Below are positions 1 through 5,622 of a stretch of DNA of 9,307 nucleotides, in pieces. Origin of the DNA: Chitinophagia bacterium (GTDB taxonomy: Bacteria > Bacteroidota > Bacteroidia > Chitinophagales > Chitinophagaceae); contig RGVM01000066.1 of NCBI GenBank assembly GCA_010027295.1, forward strand, positions 1 to 9,307, given 5' to 3'. The position numbers and the translations under genes were made by a program. Each line of letters begins with the position of its first letter. Position 1 is the stretch's first letter. The notes below the pieces were generated by a model. That model did no database searches, had not been told where the DNA came from, and saw only the letters and a program-made list of their open reading frames with translations.

Positions 1-129
1 ATTTTCTTTAATAGTTAAGCCATATAAATCTTTATAATACCCACTGTATCTAGAATCAGTTTCTGTATTTCTATTTCCTTGTATGCCTAATATCAAAGAA
101 GCTCCTGTATTTAGATAAAGGCTGTAGCC
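1..129 (-). CDS. AT-rich coding fragment of unknown identity, foreign to the rest of the window
   Basis: The first 120 bases contain 33 G or C (about 28%), against 60% or more elsewhere. Of the six frames only one, on the minus strand, stays open from 129 to 1. It gives 43 codons with A/T-rich choices such as TTA, ATA, AAT, AGA and ACA; the other five frames hit stops quickly, which is strong for such AT-rich DNA. The translation begins GYSLYLNTGASLILG, then a polar stretch rich in N, T, S and R, then YYKDLYGLTIKEN. A short apolar strand followed by a polar, aromatic-rich loop would suit a surface beta-barrel of Bacteroidota, but that is only an impression of pattern and I do not recognise a family. 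It is cut by the window edge at its C-terminal side and by the composition change at its N-terminal side. It is probably from another genome joined in assembly, or else the edge of an inserted element. Confidence 0.45.
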
Positions 130-363
130 CTTTTTTTCTTCCTCATGTCGGTCCTGCCTAGCATCGCCCTGCTGGAACTCGGCATGCGCTGGCAATACAG
201 CCTCCTCGTCTTTGGCGCCTTCTCGACCGACCTCCTGGGGATCTGCGCCGCCACCACCGGCATCTGGCTGGTGAACCTGGCCCTGCCCGCCGTGGCAGGC
301 ACCTTACTGATGCTGGGCATCCGCCTGCACCGGGAGCGGGTGGCCGGGCCCGGGGAAAGTTGA
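121..363 (+). CDS. C-terminal fragment of a lysylphosphatidylglycerol synthase TM (UPF0104) family membrane protein
   Basis: About 80 C-terminal residues of a polytopic membrane protein. The reading frame can be followed back to about 115-121, where the AT-rich sequence begins and supplies an in-frame TAG at 112-114, so the N-terminal part is missing. The remaining piece has a hydrophobic run ending in LPSIALLELGMR, then two membrane segments and a short basic tail (GIRLHRERVAG). Bacteroidota members of the UPF0104 / LPG_synthase_TM family end with the same arrangement: a P-[ST]-x-A-x-x-E-L-G-x-R signature, then a hydrophobic pair with a W-L-(V/I)-N-L-x-(L/I)-P core. Some relatives are flippase domains of aminoacyl-phosphatidylglycerol synthases, but most stand-alone Bacteroidota members have no known substrate. 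Family assignment is from memory of the pattern, not a search. The ATG at 145 is internal and should not be read as a true start. Confidence 0.6.
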   Translation, partial: AVALFFFLMSVLPSIALLELGMRWQYSLLVFGAFSTDLLGICAATTGIWLVNLALPAVAGTLLMLGIRLHRERVAGPGES

Positions 364-372
364 AACTTTCCC
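353..372. repeat. Perfect inverted repeat over the stop codon; possible terminator
   Basis: GGGAAAGTT (353-361) and AACTTTCCC (364-372) are exact reverse complements separated by two bases. As RNA this would fold as a stem of about 7 bp with the UPF0104 stop codon TGA (361-363) in the loop. No run of T follows, so it is not a textbook Rho-independent terminator. Its place between the end of one gene and the -7 box of the next suits either transcript-end stabilisation or a dimeric regulator's operator. A second, smaller potential hairpin (GCCCC 390-394 with GGGGC 401-405) lies just upstream of the DUF3108 promoter box. Confidence 0.5.
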
Positions 373-411
373 AAAGATGCCGGAAACGCGCCCCCACGCC
401 GGGGCAGTGAC

Positions 412-419
412 TACCTTTG
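412..419 (+). promoter_or_regulatory. Bacteroidota-type -7 promoter box for the DUF3108 gene
   Basis: TACCTTTG is an exact match to the Bacteroidota -7 consensus TAnnTTTG and is followed by CA, as is often seen. Transcription in this phylum usually starts a few bases after this box, which would put the start at about 424-427, on or next to the ATG at 426. I see no convincing -33 TTG at the usual 19-21 base spacing. Confidence 0.5.
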
Positions 420-425
420 CAGGGC

Positions 426-1220
426 ATGTACCGGTTCCTGGCCACCCTGCTGCTGTCCACCTGCGTGACGGGACAGACCGCACCCGACGACTTCTGCGGG
501 ATCTCCAACACGGCATTCGCACATGGGGAGAAGGTCGTATTCAAAGTATTCTACAACGTGATCGGCATCTATGTTGACGCCGGAGAGGCCACGTTCACCG
601 TTGAGCGGGCCAGCTTCAATAACAGACCCGCATACCACCTGACCGGACTGGGCGTCTCGAACCCCCACTACGACTGGATATTCAAGGTGCGCGACAGGTA
701 CGAGTCCTATATCGACACCGCCACCCTCAGACCCTACCGATTCTTACGCGACGTCTACGAGGGCGGCTACACGATCAAGGAGACCGTCAACTTCGACCAG
801 GAGAACAACCGCGCCGTCACCGCCAAGGGAAGCTACAGCGTCCCACCCTGCGTACAGGACGTGCTCAGCGCGATCTACTATGCGCGCAACATCGACTTCG
901 ACCGCTACAAGCCCGGCGACAAGGTGCCCTTCCACATGTTCATCGACGAGGAGGTGTTCCCCCTGTACATAAGGTACCTGGGCAGGGAGGTGGTGAAAAC
1001 GCGCTTTGGACGCTACCGCGCGATCAAGTTCAGTCCGTTGCTCATCAGCGGCACCCTTTTCTCAGGGGGTGAGAAGATGGCGGTATGGGTCTCCGACGAC
1101 AGGAACCGCATTCCCCTGCGCATCGAGAGCCCCATCAGCGTGGGCTCCGTGAAGGTCGATATGAAGGGCTGCTACAATCTGCGCCATCCTTTTACCTCGA
1201 AGCTGGCCAACGGAGACTGA
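426..1220 (+). CDS. DUF3108 family exported protein
   Basis: A 264-residue protein with a short N-terminal hydrophobic segment (MYRFLATLLLSTCVTGQ), consistent with export across the inner membrane. Cys13 is preceded by L-S-T, a poor lipobox, so a lipoprotein is possible but not supported. Residues about 28-57 carry the family opening: N-T-A-F, then G-E-K, then a strand ending in D-A-G-E-A-T-F. Residues about 140-154 (PPCVQDVLSAIYYAR) match the central V-Q-D-x-L-S-x-x-Y-Y signature typical of Bacteroidota DUF3108 proteins. The body is predicted to be mainly beta strand, and the length is normal for the group. Function is unknown; the domain is thought of as a periplasmic or envelope beta-rich fold. 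I chose ATG 426 over TTG 417, which lies inside the -7 box. It lies 62 bases after the UPF0104 fragment and converges on the hydrolase gene with 6 bases between stop codons. Confidence 0.85.
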   Translation: MYRFLATLLLSTCVTGQTAPDDFCGISNTAFAHGEKVVFKVFYNVIGIYVDAGEATFTVERASFNNRPAYHLTGLGVSNPHYDWIFKVRDRYESYIDTATLRPYRFLRDVYEGGYTIKETVNFDQENNRAVTAKGSYSVPPCVQDVLSAIYYARNIDFDRYKPGDKVPFHMFIDEEVFPLYIRYLGREVVKTRFGRYRAIKFSPLLISGTLFSGGEKMAVWVSDDRNRIPLRIESPISVGSVKVDMKGCYNLRHPFTSKLANGD

Positions 1221-1226
1221 GGCCGT

Positions 1227-2072
1227 TCAGAGGGCGGACAGCGGGAATGCCTCCCGCATACGCACACCCTTCTCGGTACGCTCCAGGGTGCAGCACTCGT
1301 GGCGGGCGTCATGCTCGAAGAAGATGACCCAGTCGTTGTCCACGGCCTCCTCCAGGAATTCGCGTTTCTCCCGGAGCGTGGTCAGGGGAAACATGTCGTA
1401 GGCCATCACGTAGGGGATGGGCAGGTGGCCGGCCATGGGTATCAGGTCGGCGGCGAACACGACCGTGCGGCCCTTGTAGCTGACCTGCGGCAGCATCATC
1501 GCGTCGGTATGGCCGAAGACGTAGCGGACATCGATGCCGGGCGCAAAAGCGGCGGTGCCGGACGTGGGCACAGGCAGCATGGAGAGCTGGCCGCTCTCGC
1601 GGATAGGCAGGATGTTGTCTTTCAGGAAGGAGGCCTTCTCGCGGTCGTTGGGATGTACGGCCCAGTGCCAGTGGCGCTCGTTGCTCCAGTAGCGGGCTCT
1701 CGGGAAGGCCGGCAGGAGGCGGTCGCCACGGCGCACCACCGACCCTCCGCAGTGGTCGAAATGCAGGTGCGTGAGGATGACATCGGTGACGTCGTCGAAT
1801 CCGAACCCGTGGCGCCGGAGAGACCCCTGCAGCGTGTCGGGCCCATGGAGGAAGTAGTGGGAGAAGAACTTCGGGTCCTGCTTGTCGCCGATGCCGTTAT
1901 CGACGAGGATGAGGCGGTCGCCGTCCTCGATGAGCAGGCAGCGCATGGCCATCTCGATGCGGTTGTTCTCGTCGGCCGGGTCCGTCTTGTTCCAGATGAC
2001 CTTGGGGACGACGCCGTACATGGCGCCGCCGTCGAGCCGGAACCTTTCGGTGTCGATGGTGTAGAGTTGCAT
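1227..2072 (-). CDS. Metallo-beta-lactamase-fold hydrolase
   Basis: A 281-residue soluble protein of the MBL superfamily with no signal peptide, so probably cytoplasmic. The metal site is clear: THLHFDH at 101-107 gives the H-x-H-x-D-H motif (His102, His104, Asp106, His107). His188 in FGHTDAMM, Asp209 in FAADLIP and His254 in FEHD supply the remaining ligands, so a two-metal centre should be intact. The usual G-H-T-P-G-H loop is G-H-T-D-A-M-M here, so the second glycine-histidine is absent; I believe this occurs in one Bacteroidota subgroup of the family. The overall layout resembles lactonase-like or general hydrolase MBL proteins rather than true beta-lactamases, glyoxalase II or RNase Z, and no substrate can be named. 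It starts 3 bases after the stop of the MFS gene, so the two are almost certainly translated from one transcript. Confidence 0.88.
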   Translation of the reverse strand: MQLYTIDTERFRLDGGAMYGVVPKVIWNKTDPADENNRIEMAMRCLLIEDGDRLILVDNGIGDKQDPKFFSHYFLHGPDTLQGSLRRHGFGFDDVTDVILTHLHFDHCGGSVVRRGDRLLPAFPRARYWSNERHWHWAVHPNDREKASFLKDNILPIRESGQLSMLPVPTSGTAAFAPGIDVRYVFGHTDAMMLPQVSYKGRTVVFAADLIPMAGHLPIPYVMAYDMFPLTTLREKREFLEEAVDNDWVIFFEHDARHECCTLERTEKGVRMREAFPLSAL

Positions 2073-2075
2073 CTG

Positions 2076-3386
2076 TCAGGCGTTTTTCCGGGATACTGCC
2101 AGGGTACGGGCCAGCAGTCCGAGTCCTATCAGGAAGAAGAGCGCCAGTGCGAGGACGGACTGCCGCTGCGAGCCGCCCATGGCCTCCGTGATGGCGCCGA
2201 AGCTGAACATGCCGATCACGATGGCGATCTTCTCGGTAACGTCGTAAAAGCTGAACCAGGATGTTGTGTCGTGGGTGACGGGCATGAGCTTGGCATAGGT
2301 GCTGCGGCTGACGCTCTGGATGCCGCCCATCACGAAGCCCACCAGCGACGCCAGCAGGTAGAAGGCCTGCACGTCGCCGCGCGGGACCATGTAGCCCGCC
2401 ACGCAGAGGCCGACCCAGAAGACGACGGCCAGCATGATGACAACGAGATTGCCGATGCGGGACGCGAGCCACGACATGAACTGCGCGCCAAAGATGGCCA
2501 CCACCTGTATGAGCAGGATGGCGATGATGAGGTTGTCGACGGGGATGGCCAGTTCGCTCTTGCCGTAGAGCGTGGCGGCGAGCATCACCGTCTGCACCCC
2601 CATGTTGTAGAAGAAGAAGGCGGCGAGGTAGTTCCTCAGGATGCGGTGGTGCCGCAGCTCCCGCCACACTTTGCCGAGCTCCAGGAAGCCGCTGGAGAGC
2701 AGGCTCCTGCCGGGGCGAGCGGGACCCGGCGTCCCCTCGGGCAGGATGCGGAGCGGTATCTGGGCGAAGCCGTACCACCAGAGTCCGACCATCGCGAAGG
2801 AGGTGCGCAGCGCACTACCCGTGTCTTTCACGCCCAGCCACCCGAACCATTCTGGCTTGAAGAGGAAGGCGAAGCAGACGAGCTGCAGGAGGACGCTGCC
2901 GATATAGCCCATGGTGAATCCCTGCGCGCTGATCCTGTCGCGGTCTTCCTCGGCCGCGATCTCGGGCAGGTAGGAGTTGTAGAAGACGAAGCTGCTCCAG
3001 AAGCCGATGCAGGCGATGACGACGCAGGCGATGCCCAGGCCCAGGTTCGACGCATCGAACCAGTACATGCCGCTGCAGGCCACGGCACCAAGCGTGCAGA
3101 AGAAGCGGAGGAACTGCTTCTTGTTCCCTTTGCAGTCGGCGATGGAGGACAGTATGGGCGAGGCGATGGCCACGATCAGGAAGGCGAAGGCCAGCGCGTA
3201 CTGGTACAGGGCGGTGTTGACGAACCGCATCCCGAGGAAGGCGACGGTGCCGCTGCCGTCGGACGAGCGGGTCACCTCCTCGTAGTAGGCGGGGAACATC
3301 GTCGAAGTGATCACCAGGTTGTAGGCGCTGTTGGCCCAGTCGTACATGGCCCATGCCCTGGCATGCCTTCTTGACGTCTGCTGCAT
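2076..3386 (-). CDS. MFS transporter, UMF1 (Atg22-like) family
   Basis: A 436-residue inner-membrane transporter with about 12 hydrophobic segments. The N-terminus (RAWAMYDWANSAYNLVITS) has the Y-D-W-A-N-S-x-Y signature that marks the UMF1 family, related to yeast vacuolar Atg22. A second hallmark, FYNSYLPEIAAEEDRDRIS, follows in the first half, and a third region GGIQSVSRSTYAKLMP lies in the second half. Relatives are proposed to export small metabolites, Atg22 being linked to amino-acid efflux, but bacterial substrates are not established. I start at ATG 3386 because the family begins a few residues before the A-W-x-M-Y-D-W motif; an in-frame ATG at 3452 would add 22 residues with no family resemblance and overlap uppP. 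A loop of basic and proline-rich residues (GTPGPARPGRS) sits near the middle, as expected between the two six-helix halves. The MBL-fold gene follows after 3 bases. Confidence 0.88.
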   Translation of the reverse strand: MQQTSRRHARAWAMYDWANSAYNLVITSTMFPAYYEEVTRSSDGSGTVAFLGMRFVNTALYQYALAFAFLIVAIASPILSSIADCKGNKKQFLRFFCTLGAVACSGMYWFDASNLGLGIACVVIACIGFWSSFVFYNSYLPEIAAEEDRDRISAQGFTMGYIGSVLLQLVCFAFLFKPEWFGWLGVKDTGSALRTSFAMVGLWWYGFAQIPLRILPEGTPGPARPGRSLLSSGFLELGKVWRELRHHRILRNYLAAFFFYNMGVQTVMLAATLYGKSELAIPVDNLIIAILLIQVVAIFGAQFMSWLASRIGNLVVIMLAVVFWVGLCVAGYMVPRGDVQAFYLLASLVGFVMGGIQSVSRSTYAKLMPVTHDTTSWFSFYDVTEKIAIVIGMFSFGAITEAMGGSQRQSVLALALFFLIGLGLLARTLAVSRKNA

Positions 3387-3408
3387 CTTGCGGAGTTGGG
3401 TTCCACAG

Positions 3409-3416
3409 GGAAGGTA
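3409..3416 (-). promoter_or_regulatory. Possible -7 box upstream of the MFS gene
   Basis: Read on the minus strand this is TACCTTCC, two mismatches from TAnnTTTG, 22 bases before the MFS start and within the 52-base gap after uppP. No -33 element at normal spacing is visible. If real, it would let the MFS and hydrolase pair be expressed apart from ftsX-uppP. Evidence is weak. Confidence 0.2.
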
Positions 3417-3438
3417 GCGAAAAACCGACAAGCCCTCC

Positions 3439-4230
3439 TCAGCGACCGGCAAGGAAGACGCCCGCCATCAGCAACCCGGCCACGATGCGGTACCAACCGA
3501 AGACGCGGAAGCCGTTGACCTTGAGGTAGGCGATGAAGAAACGGATGGCCAGGAGCGCAACCACAAAGGCGATGAGACTGCCCAGCAGAAGGGTGGAAAG
3601 GTTGCCGGTACCCAGGACGGCAGGGTCCTCCCTGTAGACGTCGTAGAGGCTCTTGGCGGAGGCAGCGAACATGGTGGGGACGGCCAGGAAGAAGGAGAAC
3701 TCGGCCGCCACCGGTCGCGTGAGCCGCTGCTGCATCCCGCCGATGATGGTGGCGGCGCTGCGGCTCAGACCGGGGAAGACGACGGAGAGCACCTGGTAGC
3801 ATCCGATCCATAGCGCCTGGCGGTAGCCGATGCCTTCCTGCCGCGTGATGACGGGATCCCGAAACCACTTGTCCACGAAGAGCAGCAGCACACCGCCCAG
3901 CGTCAGGATGGAGGCGATGATCAGCGGCTTGCCCAGCAGCGCCGAGATGTGGTCCTTGAGCAGGGCGCCGAAAGCCAGCGCCGGCACGATGGCCACGAGC
4001 AGCTTCAGGTAGAATTTCCAGGAACGCAGGTCGATGAACCTCCTCCAGTACAGCACGAGCACCGAGAGGATGGCGCCGAACTGGATCACGATCTCGTAGA
4101 GTTTCGTGAATGTATCGTCCTGTATCCCCATCCAGGCCGACGCCAAAGCCATATGCCCAGTAGAGGAGATCGGCAGGAACTCGGTGATGCCTTCGATGAC
4201 GGCCAGGATGACGGCTTGGAAAGGGCTCAT
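3439..4230 (-). CDS. uppP: Undecaprenyl-diphosphatase (UppP/BacA)
   Basis: A 263-residue integral membrane phosphatase that converts undecaprenyl diphosphate to undecaprenyl phosphate, regenerating the lipid carrier for peptidoglycan and other envelope polymers. High dosage gives bacitracin resistance in characterised species. The first conserved region, EGITEFLPISSTGHM (13-27), holds the catalytic glutamates Glu13 and Glu17 and His26. The second, FPGLSRSAATIIGG (152-165), holds the essential Arg157; the family usually has SRSG where this protein has SRSA. Hydrophobic segments fill the rest and the length is typical. It lies 69 bases after the DUF3098 gene, the usual neighbour order in Bacteroidota, so co-transcription with ftsX and DUF3098 is likely. 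No Shine-Dalgarno sequence precedes the ATG, which is normal in this phylum. Confidence 0.96.
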   Translation of the reverse strand: MSPFQAVILAVIEGITEFLPISSTGHMALASAWMGIQDDTFTKLYEIVIQFGAILSVLVLYWRRFIDLRSWKFYLKLLVAIVPALAFGALLKDHISALLGKPLIIASILTLGGVLLLFVDKWFRDPVITRQEGIGYRQALWIGCYQVLSVVFPGLSRSAATIIGGMQQRLTRPVAAEFSFFLAVPTMFAASAKSLYDVYREDPAVLGTGNLSTLLLGSLIAFVVALLAIRFFIAYLKVNGFRVFGWYRIVAGLLMAGVFLAGR

Positions 4231-4299
4231 GTCGGTGGGATGTGGAGGGGTCCGGCATGGGATGGCATGACGGACGGAAGCGTCAGGAGGGTATCCGCG

Positions 4300-4533
4300 T
4301 CAGGAACGGCTTCCGCGCATGATCGCATAGACTTCCGTCGCAAGTCCTGCGATGATCAGGATGGGCGCCCAGGTAATGCGACGAGCGCTGTACACCTCCT
4401 TGTCGTCGAAGACGGTGGGGTCGGGACTCTTGCCGCCTGACATCAGGAGGATGCCGGCAATCATCAGTAAGGCGCCTATACCCATCCAGACGAGGTTTTC
4501 CTTTGAGAAGAGTTCCCTGGATTGCTTTTCCAT
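4300..4533 (-). CDS. DUF3098 family small membrane protein
   Basis: A 77-residue protein with two membrane segments (about 14-32 and 55-72) joined by a short polar loop, SGGKSPDPTVFDDKEVYSAR. The pattern F-S-K-E-N, then a hydrophobic helix, then M-S-G-G, D-P, V-F and R-R-I-T-x-A-P-I-L is the DUF3098 signature, found almost only in Bacteroidota. Its function is unknown. Its steady place between ftsX and uppP in this phylum suggests a role at the division site or in cell-wall synthesis, which is inference from neighbourhood only. I chose the ATG at 4533; the ATG at 4539, two codons earlier, is equally possible. The frame stays open further upstream but enters the end of ftsX without family resemblance. 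It lies 46 bases after ftsX. A TATTTTG (minus strand, 4551-4557) in that gap loosely resembles a -7 box. Confidence 0.9.
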   Translation of the reverse strand: MEKQSRELFSKENLVWMGIGALLMIAGILLMSGGKSPDPTVFDDKEVYSARRITWAPILIIAGLATEVYAIMRGSRS

Positions 4534-4579
4534 GTGCATAAATTGGTGTGCAAAATAGGCCTTTGCCCCGAGACGCTCG

Positions 4580-5449
4580 TCAGTAGAGGTCGTCGAGCCG
4601 CATCCGCAGGTACTTGGTGACGCTCCGGTGGGTGCTGATGAACGTGATCCCAATGCCGATGGCCACTAGTACCAGGCAGAGCACTGCCAGCATCCCTGTG
4701 TCGCGGAGTACGCGCAACTCCGGGAGCCACCATCCCTCCACCAGGTAGATGATAGCCAGGATGCCTGTGACCGCCAGGCCGGAACTCACCAGTCCGTTGA
4801 TGACTGCACGCTTGTCGAAAGGCCTCGAAATGAACCAGCGGGTGGCGCCCACCATCTGCATCGTCTTGATCAGGAAGCGGTTCGAGAACATGGCCAACTT
4901 GATGGTGTTGTCGATCAGTATGATGGCGATCAGGCATAGCACGGCCGATATCGACAACAAGATGATGGCGATCTTCCGGACAATGGCATCAAGGCTGCTG
5001 ACCACGGCATCGGGGTATTTAACCTCGCTGACGATGAAGAAACGGCTCTGGATATCAGATACAATGACCCCCAGGCTGTCGGGGTTCACATAGACGGGGT
5101 CGAGGTAGAAGTCGACGCTGGCCGGCAGGGGGTTGTAGTCGAGCACCTTGTTCCAGTCCTCGTTGCCCTCGCCGATGAATTTTTTCCGGGCCATGTCCTT
5201 CGACACGTATTCCACCCGCCGGGCATAGGGCTTGGAGACGATGTAGGACTTGAGCGCCTCCATCTCGGCCGTGCGGCTGCCCTCACGTATGAAGGCGTTG
5301 ACCTGTACATTGCCCTTGAAGAAACTTTCCAACTTGGAAGCGTTGATCACGATCCAGCCCAGGATGCCCAGCAGGAAAAGGACCAGTGCCACGCCCAATA
5401 TGGACATGAAGTATGAGGGTTTGCTTCGCTTCAGGGAGGAACTTCTCAC
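4580..5449 (-). CDS. ftsX: Cell division protein FtsX
   Basis: A 289-residue inner-membrane protein, the permease-like partner of the ATPase FtsE; in other bacteria the FtsEX complex activates peptidoglycan hydrolases at the septum. A basic N-terminus leads into membrane segment 1 (about 14-36), an extracytoplasmic domain (about 37-157), then segments at about 158-180, 216-236 and 252-272. The conserved cytoplasmic stretch between segments 2 and 3 reads IDNTIKLAMFSNRFLIKTMQ followed by MVGATRWFISRPF, the FtsX coupling signature (N-T-I-x-L-A and M-x-x-V-G-A-T). No ftsE lies within the window, which is usual in Bacteroidota, where ftsE and ftsX are often unlinked. The start is GTG at 5449; an in-frame stop occurs a few codons upstream, and the next ATG (5407) would remove the basic leader and cut into segment 1. 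It is the first gene of the leftward group and diverges from leuS. Confidence 0.95.
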   Translation of the reverse strand: MRSSSLKRSKPSYFMSILGVALVLFLLGILGWIVINASKLESFFKGNVQVNAFIREGSRTAEMEALKSYIVSKPYARRVEYVSKDMARKKFIGEGNEDWNKVLDYNPLPASVDFYLDPVYVNPDSLGVIVSDIQSRFFIVSEVKYPDAVVSSLDAIVRKIAIILLSISAVLCLIAIILIDNTIKLAMFSNRFLIKTMQMVGATRWFISRPFDKRAVINGLVSSGLAVTGILAIIYLVEGWWLPELRVLRDTGMLAVLCLVLVAIGIGITFISTHRSVTKYLRMRLDDLY

Positions 5450-5509
5450 GATTTCGGGGGTTGGCGTTCAGGCGGCGAGGCCGCTCTCCGGCAGCCTTGC
5501 GTCTCTTTG

Positions 5510-5517
5510 CAAATGTA
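5510..5517 (-). promoter_or_regulatory. -7 promoter box for ftsX
   Basis: On the minus strand this reads TACATTTG followed by CA, an exact match to TAnnTTTG. It lies 60 bases before the GTG start of ftsX, so a leader of about 50 bases is expected. No clear -33 TTG is seen at 19-21 bases. It would drive the ftsX, DUF3098 and uppP genes. Confidence 0.5.
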
Positions 5518-5537
5518 ATCCTTTTGACGGCTTTGCG

Positions 5538-5545
5538 TACCTTCG
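5538..5545 (+). promoter_or_regulatory. -7 promoter box for leuS
   Basis: TACCTTCG differs from TAnnTTTG at one position and lies 77 bases before the leuS ATG, predicting a leader of about 70 bases (about 5552-5622). It sits only 20 bases from the divergent ftsX box, so the two promoters overlap. TTTTG at 5522-5526 is too close (11-base spacer) to be a standard -33 element. I see no T-box-like antiterminator, leader peptide with leucine codons, or terminator in the leader. Confidence 0.4.
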
Positions 5546-5622
5546 CGGACCCCGTGTCACCCATTATTGGCGAACCCGCCGACGGCTTCCGGGTGGACTT
5601 CGACAGTAACCCTTCACTCCTC

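Noticed and set aside
417..425. TTG start three codons before the DUF3108 ATG
   Set aside because: It lies inside the TACCTTTG promoter box and adds nothing to the signal peptide; ATG 426 is the better choice.
426..470. Lipoprotein signal in the DUF3108 protein
   Set aside because: Cys13 follows L-S-T; Thr at the -1 position does not fit a lipobox well, so an ordinary signal peptide is at least as likely.
1299..3374. A 691-codon open frame on the plus strand across the MBL and MFS genes
   Set aside because: It is antisense to two genes with clear motifs. Its translation is low-complexity (rich in E, D, G, H, A, V) as expected from the complement of GC-rich codons, and it has no recognisable domain.
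3387..3452. Longer N-terminus of the MFS transporter starting at 3452
   Set aside because: The added 22 residues do not resemble the family, overlap the end of uppP, and cover the gap that may hold a promoter.
3311..4258. A 315-codon minus-strand frame overlapping uppP
   Set aside because: It is the alternative frame of uppP, dominated by R, H, P, G and L, with no motif; uppP in the neighbouring frame is unmistakable.
4534..4653. Longer DUF3098 protein starting at 4653
   Set aside because: The extra residues are an off-frame reading of the ftsX 3' end, rich in S, T and G. The DUF3098 pattern begins shortly after the ATG at 4533.
5413..5622. A 70-residue N-terminal extension of leucyl-tRNA synthetase
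   Set aside because: The frame happens to be open, but the extension overlaps the start of ftsX and the divergent promoters, and family similarity begins exactly at the ATG at 5623.
5546..5622. T-box or attenuator in the leuS leader
   Set aside because: The leader is only about 70 bases, with no T-box sequence, no leucine-rich leader peptide and no terminator-like hairpin. T-box control of leuS is also not expected in Bacteroidota.
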